From positions 1 through 15,411 of the forward strand of contig QCVY01000016.1 of assembly GCA_003208695.1 (NCBI GenBank): a stretch of 15,411 nucleotides of DNA. The letters are read 5' to 3'. The DNA is from Prochlorococcus sp. AG-686-P16. Its GTDB lineage: Bacteria > Cyanobacteriota > Cyanobacteriia > PCC-6307 > Cyanobiaceae. A program made the position numbers and the translations under genes. The notes under the pieces are model-generated. The model was given only the letters and a program-made list of their open reading frames with translations. It did no database searches and had not been told where the DNA came from. Within the stretch, counting starts at the first letter, position 1. Every line of letters starts with the position of its first letter. Shown here piece after piece: positions 7,406-15,411 of this stretch.

Positions 7406-8688
7406 TCTTCAAATCTAATTTTTACTGAATTTGCATGACTATGTAAACCTTCACTATTTGCCAAATTTATAATATCCAAGCTGTTGATTTTTAAACTTTT
7501 TTCATTAAATTCAATTATTGAGGAGTTCTTCATGAAAGTTTCAACTCCTAATGAACCACTAAACCTTGCATTCCCGCATGTGGGTAAAGTGTGGTTTGGC
7601 CCAGCCAAATAATCACCTACAGCCTCCGGTGTCCATTTCCCTAAGAATATCGCACCTGCATTTTCAATAGTTTTAAGCGTAGTTTTGGGATCAATTGTAA
7701 TTATTTCTAGATGTTCTGGGGCAAACTCATTGCTTAGTTCAATGCATGATTCTAAATTATCGCAAATAGCAATTAATCCCCAATTGTTAATTGATGGAAT
7801 ACAAATTTCTTTTCTTGGGTGATTCTCAATTTTCTTAAAGACTTCATCAAAAACTTCTTGAGCTTGATCCTTTGATGTGGTCAAAAGTATTGAGGAAGCT
7901 AATGGGTCATGCTCGGCCTGGGCTAATAAATCTGATGCTATTTGAGAACTTTTAGCTGTTCTATCAGCGATGATTAAAATTTCACTTGGACCAGCTAATG
8001 AATCAATTCCAGTAAATCCATAAATTAACTTTTTAGCAGTGGTGACATAGACATTTCCAGGTCCCGAAATTACATCAACTTTATTTATTTGCTTTGTGCC
8101 AAATGCTAGGGCTCCAATTGCCTGTGCTCCCCCAACTCTAAAAACTTTATCAATCCCTGACAAGTAAGCAGCAGCTAAAACAGTTTTATTTATTAATCCT
8201 TTTGTATTTCCTGGAGATACCATTGAGATTTGTTTAACTCCAGCTACTTTTGCAGGTATCGCATTCATTAAAACTGTACTTGGATATGCCGCTCTGCCTC
8301 CTGGAATATATAAGCCAGCATTTTTTACAGGCATCCATCTTCTTTGGACGGAGTCACCATGTTCTCCCTTGATAGTAAATGATTCAGGGATTTCTTTTTC
8401 ATGGAATTCTTTAATTCTTTGATAGGCAATTTCTAATGATTGTTTTAAATATTGATCTGTCTCATCCCATGCAGTCTTTAAATCCCTTGCACTTACCTGC
8501 ATTGGTTTAGGATGAAATCCATCAAATTTTTTTGTATATTTTTCTACAGCTTTATCTCCATAAATTTTTACCTCTTGAAGAATATCTTGAACTATTGAAT
8601 GTATTTTTTCATTGTTTCCAGCAGTAGTTCTTTGAGAAATTCTTCTCAACTCTTCGAGAGCCTTTTGTTTATTATTTATAATCTTCAT
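7402..8688 (-). CDS. hisD: Histidinol dehydrogenase
   Basis: HisD catalyses the last two steps of histidine synthesis, oxidising L-histidinol to L-histidine with two NAD+; it is a zinc enzyme. The 428-residue length is typical. Visible motifs: SGPGNVYVTTAKK (208-220), AGPSEILI (232-239), AQAEHDPLA with zinc ligands Gln257 and His260, APEHLE with catalytic-type Glu325-His326, EAVGDYLAGPNHTLPT with zinc ligand Asp359, and EGLHSH with His418 as the fourth ligand by alignment to E. coli. The ATG start lies where the family usually begins. The gene stands alone, with no other his gene in the window. It runs toward rpiA and away from rpsT. Confidence 0.97.
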   Translation of the reverse strand: MKIINNKQKALEELRRISQRTTAGNNEKIHSIVQDILQEVKIYGDKAVEKYTKKFDGFHPKPMQVSARDLKTAWDETDQYLKQSLEIAYQRIKEFHEKEIPESFTIKGEHGDSVQRRWMPVKNAGLYIPGGRAAYPSTVLMNAIPAKVAGVKQISMVSPGNTKGLINKTVLAAAYLSGIDKVFRVGGAQAIGALAFGTKQINKVDVISGPGNVYVTTAKKLIYGFTGIDSLAGPSEILIIADRTAKSSQIASDLLAQAEHDPLASSILLTTSKDQAQEVFDEVFKKIENHPRKEICIPSINNWGLIAICDNLESCIELSNEFAPEHLEIITIDPKTTLKTIENAGAIFLGKWTPEAVGDYLAGPNHTLPTCGNARFSGSLGVETFMKNSSIIEFNEKSLKINSLDIINLANSEGLHSHANSVKIRFED

Positions 8689-8748
8689 ATTTTTTATACT
8701 TAATAAAATTTAAATTGATTAATTACATAACTAATTTACCTGAAATTA

Positions 8749-8754
8749 ATTATA
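8749..8754 (-). promoter_or_regulatory. Possible -10 box for hisD
   Basis: A consensus TATAAT lies on the minus strand about 60 nt before the hisD ATG. No good -35 is found 16-19 bp upstream, and the surrounding DNA is so AT-rich that a chance match is likely. Confidence 0.2.
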
Positions 8755-8759
8755 TATTA

Positions 8760-8789
8760 TTGATTAGAAGACTGATTCTTTGGTATGAT
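8760..8789 (+). promoter_or_regulatory. Probable sigma70-type promoter of rpsT (extended -10)
   Basis: The -10 hexamer is TATGAT (8784-8789), directly preceded by TGG, forming an extended -10 element (TGGTATGAT). A -35-like TTGATT (8760-8765) sits 18 bp upstream. The predicted transcript would start near 8796, leaving a leader of about 20 nt before the GTG start. It is the best promoter match in the window and fits a strongly expressed ribosomal protein gene. Confidence 0.55.
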
Positions 8790-8815
8790 AGAGTCTATAT
8801 TTCTATTTAATATCT

Positions 8816-9109
8816 GTGGCCAACAACAAATCAGCGAAAAAAAGGATTCAAGTTGCTGAAAGAAACCGTTTAGTTAATAAATCATATAGATCAACAGTTA
8901 GAACACTTACAAAAAAAACATTAGCTAACTGTGAGAAATATAAGCAAGAACCTAATTCAGAGAACAAAGATCTAGTTCTTTTTAGTGTAAATCAAGCATT
9001 CAGTCTTATTGATAAGGCAGTCAAAAAGAATGTTTTACATAAGAATAATGGTGCTAACAAAAAATCAAGAATCAATAAAGTGGTTAAAGACTTTCTTACA
9101 AGTAAGTAA
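8816..9109 (+). CDS. rpsT: 30S ribosomal protein S20
   Basis: S20 is a small basic protein that binds 16S rRNA early in 30S assembly. The 97-residue product starts MANNKSAKKRIQVAERN and ends with the family signature VLHKNNGANKKSRI near 73-86. It is Lys-rich throughout and helical by nature. The start codon is GTG at 8816-8818, chosen because the conserved S20 N-terminus (Met-Ala-Asn) begins there. It is preceded by a good promoter candidate and followed after six bases by tatD, so the two are probably co-transcribed. Confidence 0.97.
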   Translation: MANNKSAKKRIQVAERNRLVNKSYRSTVRTLTKKTLANCEKYKQEPNSENKDLVLFSVNQAFSLIDKAVKKNVLHKNNGANKKSRINKVVKDFLTSK

Positions 9110-9115
9110 GTAAAG

Positions 9116-9910
9116 ATGAGCGATATTGAACTCATTGATTCTCATTGTCACCTAATATTTGAAAACTTTGAATCAGATTTAGATGAAGTTGTTTCAAGAT
9201 GGCGTTCAATAGGAGTAAAAAAACTGCTCCATGCTTGTTGTGAATTATCGGAAATTCCTAAATTACAAAAAATATCTCAAAAATTTGATGAATTATATTA
9301 TTCGGTTGGTTTACATCCTCTTGAAGCTAACAAATGGGAATGTACCTCTAAATCTATATTGAAAAATGCAGCCCAAAGTGACTCAAGAGTTATTGCAATT
9401 GGTGAATTGGGTCTAGATTTTTTTAAAAGTGATAATACAAACAAACAGATAGAAGCTCTTATGCCACAAATGCATTTAGCCTATGAACTTGAATTGCCTG
9501 TAATTATCCACTGTAGAGATGCTGCAAATGAAATGATTAAAATATGTAATAAGTTATCACAACAAGGTAATTGTCCTAAAGGAGTACTACATTGTTGGAG
9601 CGGAACCCCAGATGAGATGAAGCAATTTTTAGACCTTGGATTTTATATTAGTTTTAGTGGGATAGTTACATTCCCAAAAGCATATGAAATTCATGAATGC
9701 GCAAGAATTGTTCCAAGTGATAGATATTTAATAGAAACAGATGCTCCCTTTTTAGCTCCTGTGCCATATAGAGGAAAAAGAAATGAGCCGGCTTTTGTTG
9801 AAAGTGTGGCTAAATCTATAGCTAATTTAAGATCTTCAGAATTAAAAAATATTGCAGATGAATCATCTAGGAATGCTGAAGATTTGTTTAAATTTGACTT
9901 GATAAATTAA
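9116..9910 (+). CDS. tatD: TatD-family metal-dependent deoxyribonuclease/hydrolase
   Basis: TatD proteins are cytoplasmic TIM-barrel metallohydrolases with DNase activity; a role in DNA repair or degradation is known for some members, but the natural substrate here is unknown. The 264-residue product has all metal-ligand positions: His10 and His12 (DSHCHL), Glu97 (IGELGLDFF), His132 (VIIHCRDA), His159 (LHCWSG) and Asp209 (ETDAPFLAP). The closing family motif PYRGKRNEP also follows. The ATG is six bases after the rpsT stop. The symbol is used in the family sense; YcfH/YjjV-type paralogues share these motifs. It lies between rpsT and rpoB, suggesting housekeeping expression. Confidence 0.93.
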   Translation: MSDIELIDSHCHLIFENFESDLDEVVSRWRSIGVKKLLHACCELSEIPKLQKISQKFDELYYSVGLHPLEANKWECTSKSILKNAAQSDSRVIAIGELGLDFFKSDNTNKQIEALMPQMHLAYELELPVIIHCRDAANEMIKICNKLSQQGNCPKGVLHCWSGTPDEMKQFLDLGFYISFSGIVTFPKAYEIHECARIVPSDRYLIETDAPFLAPVPYRGKRNEPAFVESVAKSIANLRSSELKNIADESSRNAEDLFKFDLIN

Positions 9911-10149
9911 CACATAACCTGTTAATATTAAAAATTACTGGAAATTTTCCTTAATTATTAGTAACTAGCTCGTTAAAGTCAGGTTTTGTTACCTTAATCT
10001 TTAACCATTTCAGCTATTTGGTAATCTAGAAATTTGTTGAATTCAAGACCAAAACCTTGATTCCAATTCTATCATCTCGATTGATCTTCTAAAAATTAAG
10101 TCGAATTTATAGTAATTAGTAAATCTTACAGAATGGCGGGTTTTCTTGG
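9911..10149 (+). promoter_or_regulatory. 239-bp region upstream of rpoB (promoter/leader)
   Basis: This is the longest non-coding stretch in the window. It holds a perfect 10-bp palindrome, TTGAATTCAA (10037-10046). It also holds an 8-bp inverted repeat, AGGTTTTG (9981-9988) with CAAAACCT (10050-10057). A -10-like TATAGT at 10108-10113 has no well-spaced -35. No GC-rich hairpin plus T-tract is visible after tatD, so read-through from rpsT-tatD into rpoB is possible. None of the elements is strong enough alone; an rpoB promoter somewhere here is expected from context. Confidence 0.3.
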
Positions 10150-10153
10150 ATGA
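10133..10153 (+). other. Possible six-codon leader ORF overlapping the rpoB start
   Basis: An ATG at 10133 opens a frame encoding MAGFLG and ends with TGA at 10151-10153. The stop overlaps the rpoB start as ATGA (10150-10153). No Shine-Dalgarno directly precedes rpoB, so termination on this mini-ORF could deliver ribosomes to the rpoB ATG. A six-codon frame is easily produced by chance; this is a hypothesis. Confidence 0.2.
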
Positions 10154-13100
10154 GCAGTAGCGCTTTACAGATAGCTAAAACAGCAACTTATTTACCAGAT
10201 TTAGTTGAGGTACAAAGAGCAAGCTTTAAATGGTTTCTGGAAAAAGGTTTAATTGAAGAATTAAAAAGCTTTTCTCCAATTACTGATTACACAGGTAAAT
10301 TAGAATTACATTTTATTGGTGAAGAATATAGGTTAAAAAGACCTAGACATAATGTTGAAGAAGCAAAAAGAAGAGATGCAACTTTTGCTTCGCAAATGTA
10401 TGTCACTTGTAGATTAATAAACAAAGAAACTGGAGAAATTAAAGAACAAGAAGTCTTTATTGGTGAACTGCCTTTAATGACAGAGAGGGGAACTTTCATT
10501 ATTAACGGAGCTGAAAGAGTTATAGTCAATCAAATAGTACGTAGTCCAGGGGTTTATTTCAAAGATGAAATGGATAAAAATGGTAGGAGGACTTATAACG
10601 CTAGCGTTATACCAAATCGAGGAGCTTGGCTAAAATTTGAGACAGATAAAAATAATTTACTTCATGTAAGAGTTGATAAAACAAGGAAAATTAATGCACA
10701 TGTACTTATGAGAGCTATGGGCCTCTCAGACAATGATGTGATTGATAAATTAAGACATCCTGAATTTTATAAACAATCAATTGATTCGGCTAATGATGAA
10801 GGAATAAATTCAGAAGATCAAGCTTTATTAGAACTTTATAAAAAATTACGCCCAGGTGAACCTCCTTCTGTTTCTGGCGGCCAACAACTTCTACATAGTA
10901 GATTTTTCGATCCAAAAAGATACGACTTAGGAAGAGTAGGTAGATATAAAATTAATAAAAAATTAAGATTGACTGTTCCAGACGATGTTAGAACTCTTAC
11001 ACATGAGGATGTTCTTTCTACGATTGATTACCTTATTAATTTGGAACTTGATATTGGTGGGGCAAGTTTAGATGATATTGATCATTTAGGTAATAGAAGA
11101 GTCAGATCTGTTGGAGAACTTTTGCAAAACCAAGTTAGAGTTGGCCTTAATCGATTAGAGAGAATCATTAAAGAAAGGATGACTGTTGGAGAGACAGATT
11201 CTCTCACTCCTGCTCAGCTGGTCAATCCCAAGCCTTTGGTGGCTGCTATTAAAGAATTTTTTGGATCTAGTCAATTAAGCCAATTTATGGATCAAACAAA
11301 TCCATTAGCTGAGTTAACGCATAAAAGAAGAATTTCAGCATTGGGACCGGGTGGGCTTACTAGAGAAAGAGCAGGTTTTGCAGTTAGAGATATTCATCCT
11401 TCTCACTATGGAAGATTATGTCCTATCGAAACTCCTGAGGGGCCAAATGCGGGACTCATAAATTCTCTTGCAACACATGCAAGAGTTAATGAATATGGTT
11501 TTATTGAAACACCTTTTTGGGAAGTAGAAAAAGGTAGGGTCATTAAAGAAGGAAATCCTGTTTATTTATCAGCTGACTTAGAGGATGAATGTAGGGTCGC
11601 ACCTGGGGATGTGGCGACTGATAAAAACGGTAATATTCTGGCAAGTTTAATTCCAGTAAGATATAGACAAGATTTTGAGAAGGTACCTCCTCATCAAGTT
11701 GATTATGTTCAGCTTTCTCCTGTTCAAGTTATTTCAGTCGCGACTTCTCTCATCCCCTTCTTGGAACATGATGATGCAAATAGAGCTTTAATGGGTTCCA
11801 ATATGCAGCGTCAAGCAGTTCCATTATTAAGACCTGAAAGACCTCTGGTAGGAACCGGATTAGAATCTCAAGTAGCCAGAGACTCTGGTATGGTGCCAAT
11901 CACAAAAGTAAATGGAATCGTTTCTTATGTTGATGCTAATGAAATAGTTGTAAAAGATGTAGATGGTAATGAGCATGTTCATTATCTTCAAAAATACCAG
12001 AGATCTAATCAAGATACCTGTTTAAATCAAAGACCAATAGTGAAAAATGGAGATCAAGTTATTTCTGGCCAAGTCCTTGCCGATGGCTCAGCTTGTGAAG
12101 GTGGTGAAATAGCTCTAGGACAGAATGTTTTAATTGCATACATGCCATGGGAAGGCTACAACTATGAAGATGCAATATTAGTCAGTGAAAGAATGGTTAC
12201 TGATGATCTTTATACTTCAGTACATATCGAGAAATATGAAATAGAAGCTAGACAAACAAAATTAGGCCCTGAAGAAATCACCCGAGAAATCCCAAATATT
12301 TCAGAAGAAAGTTTGAATAATCTTGATGAAATGGGAATCATCAGAACAGGTGCCTTTGTAGAAAGTGGAGATATTCTCGTAGGAAAAGTTACCCCCAAGG
12401 GAGAATCTGATCAACCACCTGAAGAAAAACTTTTGAGAGCTATATTTGGTGAAAAAGCACGAGATGTGAGAGATAATTCTCTTAGAGTTCCTAAAACAGA
12501 AAAAGGAAGAGTTTTAGATGTGCGTATTTATACCAGGGAGCAAGGTGATGAGCTACCACCAGGCGCAAATATGGTTGTAAGGGTTTACGTCGCTCAAAGG
12601 AGAAAAATACAGGTAGGTGACAAAATGGCTGGGAGGCATGGTAATAAAGGCATCATAAGTAGAATTTTACCTAGAGAGGATATGCCTTATTTACCGGATG
12701 GTACTCCAGTTGATATTGTCTTAAATCCTCTTGGTGTCCCAAGTAGAATGAATGTAGGCCAAGTTTTTGAATTGTTGATGGGTTGGGCAGCATCAAACTT
12801 AAACTGCCGAGTTAAAGTTGTCCCTTTTGATGAGATGTATGGAGCTGAAAAATCACATCAAACCGTACAAGCATTTTTAAAGGAAGCTTCAAAGCAAGAG
12901 GGTAAGGATTGGGTTTATAATCCTCAAGATCCTGGAAAGTTGTTACTCAAAGATGGCAGAACTGGTGAACCTTTTGATCAACCTGTTGCTGTTGGATATT
13001 CCCACTTCTTAAAGCTTGTTCACTTAGTAGATGATAAGATCCATGCTAGATCAACAGGTCCATACTCCTTAGTTACCCAGCAGCCCTTAGGTGGTAAAGC

Positions 13101-13443
13101 TCAACAAGGTGGACAAAGACTTGGGGAAATGGAAGTTTGGGCTTTAGAAGCCTATGGGGCAGCTTATACTTTGCAAGAACTGTTAACTGTTAAATCAGAT
13201 GATATGCAAGGAAGAAATGAAGCATTAAATGCAATAGTTAAAGGAAAACCTATACCTAGACCGGGAACTCCTGAATCATTTAAGGTCCTAATGAGAGAAT
13301 TGCAATCCTTAGGTTTAGATATCGGCGTATACACTGATGAAGGAAAGGAGGTTGATTTAATGCAAGATGTAAACCCTAGAAGGAATACTCCTTCTAGGCC
13401 TACCTATGAATCTCTAGGAACCTCTGAATATGAGGAAGATTAA
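10150..13443 (+). CDS. rpoB: DNA-directed RNA polymerase beta subunit
   Basis: This is a catalytic-core subunit of RNA polymerase. At 1,097 residues it is of cyanobacterial/plastid size, shorter than E. coli (1,342), as expected without the proteobacterial insertions. Landmarks: GAERVIVNQ from 120; the rifampicin-pocket segment SSQLSQFMDQ (373-382) to THKRRISALGPGG, where Q378, D381, H391, R394 and S396 match the wild-type E. coli residues and A387 replaces E. coli Ser522; NYEDAI (671-676); GDKMAGRHGNKG (823-834) with Lys825 and Lys833; and the C-terminal GGKAQQGGQRLGEMEVWALE from about 981. The ATG gives the expected cyanobacterial start (ALQIAKTATYLPDL). It is 38 bp upstream of rpoC1 in the usual rpoB-rpoC1-rpoC2 operon. 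Confidence 0.98.
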   Translation: MSSSALQIAKTATYLPDLVEVQRASFKWFLEKGLIEELKSFSPITDYTGKLELHFIGEEYRLKRPRHNVEEAKRRDATFASQMYVTCRLINKETGEIKEQEVFIGELPLMTERGTFIINGAERVIVNQIVRSPGVYFKDEMDKNGRRTYNASVIPNRGAWLKFETDKNNLLHVRVDKTRKINAHVLMRAMGLSDNDVIDKLRHPEFYKQSIDSANDEGINSEDQALLELYKKLRPGEPPSVSGGQQLLHSRFFDPKRYDLGRVGRYKINKKLRLTVPDDVRTLTHEDVLSTIDYLINLELDIGGASLDDIDHLGNRRVRSVGELLQNQVRVGLNRLERIIKERMTVGETDSLTPAQLVNPKPLVAAIKEFFGSSQLSQFMDQTNPLAELTHKRRISALGPGGLTRERAGFAVRDIHPSHYGRLCPIETPEGPNAGLINSLATHARVNEYGFIETPFWEVEKGRVIKEGNPVYLSADLEDECRVAPGDVATDKNGNILASLIPVRYRQDFEKVPPHQVDYVQLSPVQVISVATSLIPFLEHDDANRALMGSNMQRQAVPLLRPERPLVGTGLESQVARDSGMVPITKVNGIVSYVDANEIVVKDVDGNEHVHYLQKYQRSNQDTCLNQRPIVKNGDQVISGQVLADGSACEGGEIALGQNVLIAYMPWEGYNYEDAILVSERMVTDDLYTSVHIEKYEIEARQTKLGPEEITREIPNISEESLNNLDEMGIIRTGAFVESGDILVGKVTPKGESDQPPEEKLLRAIFGEKARDVRDNSLRVPKTEKGRVLDVRIYTREQGDELPPGANMVVRVYVAQRRKIQVGDKMAGRHGNKGIISRILPREDMPYLPDGTPVDIVLNPLGVPSRMNVGQVFELLMGWAASNLNCRVKVVPFDEMYGAEKSHQTVQAFLKEASKQEGKDWVYNPQDPGKLLLKDGRTGEPFDQPVAVGYSHFLKLVHLVDDKIHARSTGPYSLVTQQPLGGKAQQGGQRLGEMEVWALEAYGAAYTLQELLTVKSDDMQGRNEALNAIVKGKPIPRPGTPESFKVLMRELQSLGLDIGVYTDEGKEVDLMQDVNPRRNTPSRPTYESLGTSEYEED

Positions 13444-13481
13444 ATATTTTATCAAAACTTTCTAATTTAAATCTCCTAAAA

Positions 13482-15386
13482 ATGACTAACAGTAACTTAA
13501 GAACAGAAAATCACTTTGATTATGTCAAGATTTCTATTGCTTCACCTCAAAGGATAATGGATTGGGGCCAGAGGACTTTACCTAATGGACAAGTAGTAGG
13601 AGAGGTGACTAAACCTGAGACGATAAACTATAGAACCCTAAAACCAGAAATGGATGGTCTTTTTTGTGAAAAAATATTTGGGCCATCTAAAGATTGGGAA
13701 TGTCACTGCGGTAAGTACAAAAGGGTAAGACACCGTGGAATTGTATGCGAGAGATGTGGGGTAGAAGTAACGGAAAGTAGAGTAAGAAGACATAGAATGG
13801 GTTACATAAAACTGGCAGCTCCAGTTTCCCACGTTTGGTATTTAAAAGGTATTCCCAGTTATGTAGCAATTCTCTTAGATATCCCACTTAGAGATGTTGA
13901 GCAAATAGTCTATTTCAATTGTTATGTCGTTTTAGATGTTGGTGATCATAATGATCTTAAATATAAGCAACTCCTCACTGAAGATGAATGGTTAGAAATA
14001 GAAGATGAAATTTATGCAGAAGATTCAACTATTGAAAATGAACCAGTTGTTGGCATAGGAGCGGAAGCTCTTAAGCAATTACTTGAAGATCTTGATTTAA
14101 ATCAGATTGCAGAAGAACTAAGAGAAGAAATTACAAATAGTAAAGGTCAAAAAAGAGCAAAACTTATAAAAAGGATAAGAGTTATTGATAATTTCATTGC
14201 AACAAATGCAAAACCTGAATGGATGGTATTAGACGCTATTCCTGTTATCCCTCCTGACCTTAGACCAATGGTTCAGCTCGATGGTGGTAGGTTCGCTACT
14301 TCAGATTTAAATGATCTTTATAGAAGAGTTATAAATAGAAATAATAGGTTAGCTAGGCTTCAAGAAATTTTAGCTCCAGAAATTATTGTTAGAAATGAAA
14401 AAAGAATGTTGCAAGAAGCCGTTGACGCACTCATTGATAATGGAAGAAGAGGTAGAACAGTTGTTGGTGCAAATAATAGAGCCTTAAAATCTCTTAGCGA
14501 TATCATAGAAGGCAAGCAAGGGAGATTTAGACAGAATTTACTTGGTAAACGTGTTGATTATTCTGGAAGGTCTGTCATAGTTGTAGGTCCAAAGTTAAAG
14601 ATGCATCAATGCGGACTACCTAAAGAAATGGCTATTGAGCTTTTTCAACCTTTTGTGATACATAGATTAATTCGTCAAAATATTGTAAATAACATAAAAG
14701 CGGCAAAAAAATTAATACAAAAAGCAGACGATGAAGTAATGCAAGTACTCCAAGAAGTTATTGAAGGTCATCCAATACTCCTTAATAGAGCTCCAACACT
14801 TCATAGGTTAGGAATTCAGGCTTTTGAACCTAAGTTAGTAGGAGGTAGAGCTATCCAACTACATCCACTTGTATGTCCTGCCTTTAATGCTGATTTTGAT
14901 GGTGATCAAATGGCTGTTCATGTTCCCTTAGCATTAGAAGCACAGACAGAGGCACGTATGCTTATGTTAGCTAGTAATAATATTCTTTCTCCAGCAACAG
15001 GAGAACCTATTGTAACTCCCTCACAAGATATGGTTTTAGGTTCTTATTATCTGACTGCACTTCAACCAGACTTTAAAAAACCAAATTTTGGAGATAATCA
15101 AAGAACTTATGCTTCATTAGAAGATGTAATCTTTGCTTTTGAAGATAAAAGAATTGGTTTACATGAATGGGTATGGGTAAGGTTTAATGGAGAAGTTGAA
15201 GATGAAGAAGAATCAATCAAACCTAAAGAATCTAAAGAATTGGAAGATAATTCCAGGTTAGAAATTTGGAATTTTAGGAGAGACAGATTTGATTCCCAAA
15301 ATAATTTAATAAGTAGATTTATCTTAACAACAGTCGGAAGGGTGGTTATGAATCATACGATCATTGATTCTGTATCCAAAACATGA
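13482..15386 (+). CDS. rpoC1: RNA polymerase gamma subunit (N-terminal part of beta')
   Basis: In cyanobacteria beta' is encoded in two pieces; this gene carries the N-terminal part with the active-site magnesium loop. The 634-residue product is complete (stop TGA at 15384-15386). It shows the N-terminal zinc site Cys74, Cys76, Cys89, Cys92 (CHCG...CERC), the conserved GKRVDYSGRSVIVVGP block, LNRAPTLHRLGIQAFEP, and the catalytic NADFDGD (469-475) with Asp471, Asp473 and Asp475. TPSQDMVLG follows, and a less conserved acidic tail comes near the end. The split is genuine, not a frameshift: the C-terminal half is expected as rpoC2 immediately past the window. No Shine-Dalgarno precedes the ATG; the upstream bases even read TCTCCT. 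Confidence 0.98.
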   Translation: MTNSNLRTENHFDYVKISIASPQRIMDWGQRTLPNGQVVGEVTKPETINYRTLKPEMDGLFCEKIFGPSKDWECHCGKYKRVRHRGIVCERCGVEVTESRVRRHRMGYIKLAAPVSHVWYLKGIPSYVAILLDIPLRDVEQIVYFNCYVVLDVGDHNDLKYKQLLTEDEWLEIEDEIYAEDSTIENEPVVGIGAEALKQLLEDLDLNQIAEELREEITNSKGQKRAKLIKRIRVIDNFIATNAKPEWMVLDAIPVIPPDLRPMVQLDGGRFATSDLNDLYRRVINRNNRLARLQEILAPEIIVRNEKRMLQEAVDALIDNGRRGRTVVGANNRALKSLSDIIEGKQGRFRQNLLGKRVDYSGRSVIVVGPKLKMHQCGLPKEMAIELFQPFVIHRLIRQNIVNNIKAAKKLIQKADDEVMQVLQEVIEGHPILLNRAPTLHRLGIQAFEPKLVGGRAIQLHPLVCPAFNADFDGDQMAVHVPLALEAQTEARMLMLASNNILSPATGEPIVTPSQDMVLGSYYLTALQPDFKKPNFGDNQRTYASLEDVIFAFEDKRIGLHEWVWVRFNGEVEDEEESIKPKESKELEDNSRLEIWNFRRDRFDSQNNLISRFILTTVGRVVMNHTIIDSVSKT

Positions 15387-15411
15387 TCCTTTTAAAAAAC
15401 TAATTATTTAT

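Noticed and set aside
9941..9951. GGAAATTTTCC inverted repeat after tatD considered as a terminator
   Set aside because: The stem is five AT-rich pairs with almost no loop and no following T-tract.
10287..13887. Short minus-strand frames inside rpoB and rpoC1
   Set aside because: They are antisense shadows of highly conserved polymerase coding sequence and have no independent support.
15384..15411. rpoC1 stopping at 634 codons, as if beta' were truncated
   Set aside because: The split of beta' into rpoC1 and rpoC2 is normal in cyanobacteria; rpoC2 is expected just outside the window.

Overview
The window reads as a piece of a marine picocyanobacterial chromosome, most likely a high-light Prochlorococcus. 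The evidence is a very AT-rich sequence with A/T-ending codons, the beta' subunit of RNA polymerase split so that the rpoC1 part is a separate 634-codon gene, a NusA with no C-terminal acidic-repeat domains, few Shine-Dalgarno sequences, and the neighbour order rimP-nusA-ylxR-infB / htrA-rpiA / hisD / rpsT-tatD-rpoB-rpoC1. The genus call is recognition from memory plus these traits, not a database match.

Layout. Positions 1-5350 (minus strand) hold the conserved translation/transcription operon, read right to left: rimP (ribosome maturation), nusA (transcription elongation), ylxR (small RNA-binding protein) and infB (initiation factor IF2). infB runs off the left edge without its C-terminus. 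Positions 5351-5513 are a divergent intergenic region. Positions 5514-7405 (plus strand) hold a periplasm- or lumen-targeted HtrA/Deg serine protease, then rpiA (ribose-5-phosphate isomerase). hisD (histidinol dehydrogenase, minus strand, 7402-8688) converges on rpiA; the two stop codons share the four bases TTAA. Positions 8689-8815 are a second divergent region with a good promoter candidate for rpsT. Positions 8816-9910 hold rpsT (ribosomal protein S20) and a TatD-family metal-dependent nuclease, six bases apart. A 239-bp leader then precedes rpoB and rpoC1, the core RNA polymerase genes. rpoC2 would be expected just past the right edge.

Together the genes form two growth-linked gene-expression blocks, one for translation initiation and antitermination and one for S20 and RNA polymerase. 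Between them sit three housekeeping or metabolic genes for protein quality control, the Calvin/pentose-phosphate pathway and histidine synthesis. No gene-free stretch exceeds 300 bp. I found no rRNA, tRNA, CRISPR, insertion sequence, phage gene or genomic-island signature. I do not see an undescribed multi-gene system here; this is core genome. The items most worth a second look are an exact 16-unit hexapeptide repeat inside IF2, a six-codon open frame whose stop overlaps the rpoB start, and a set of non-ATG starts.
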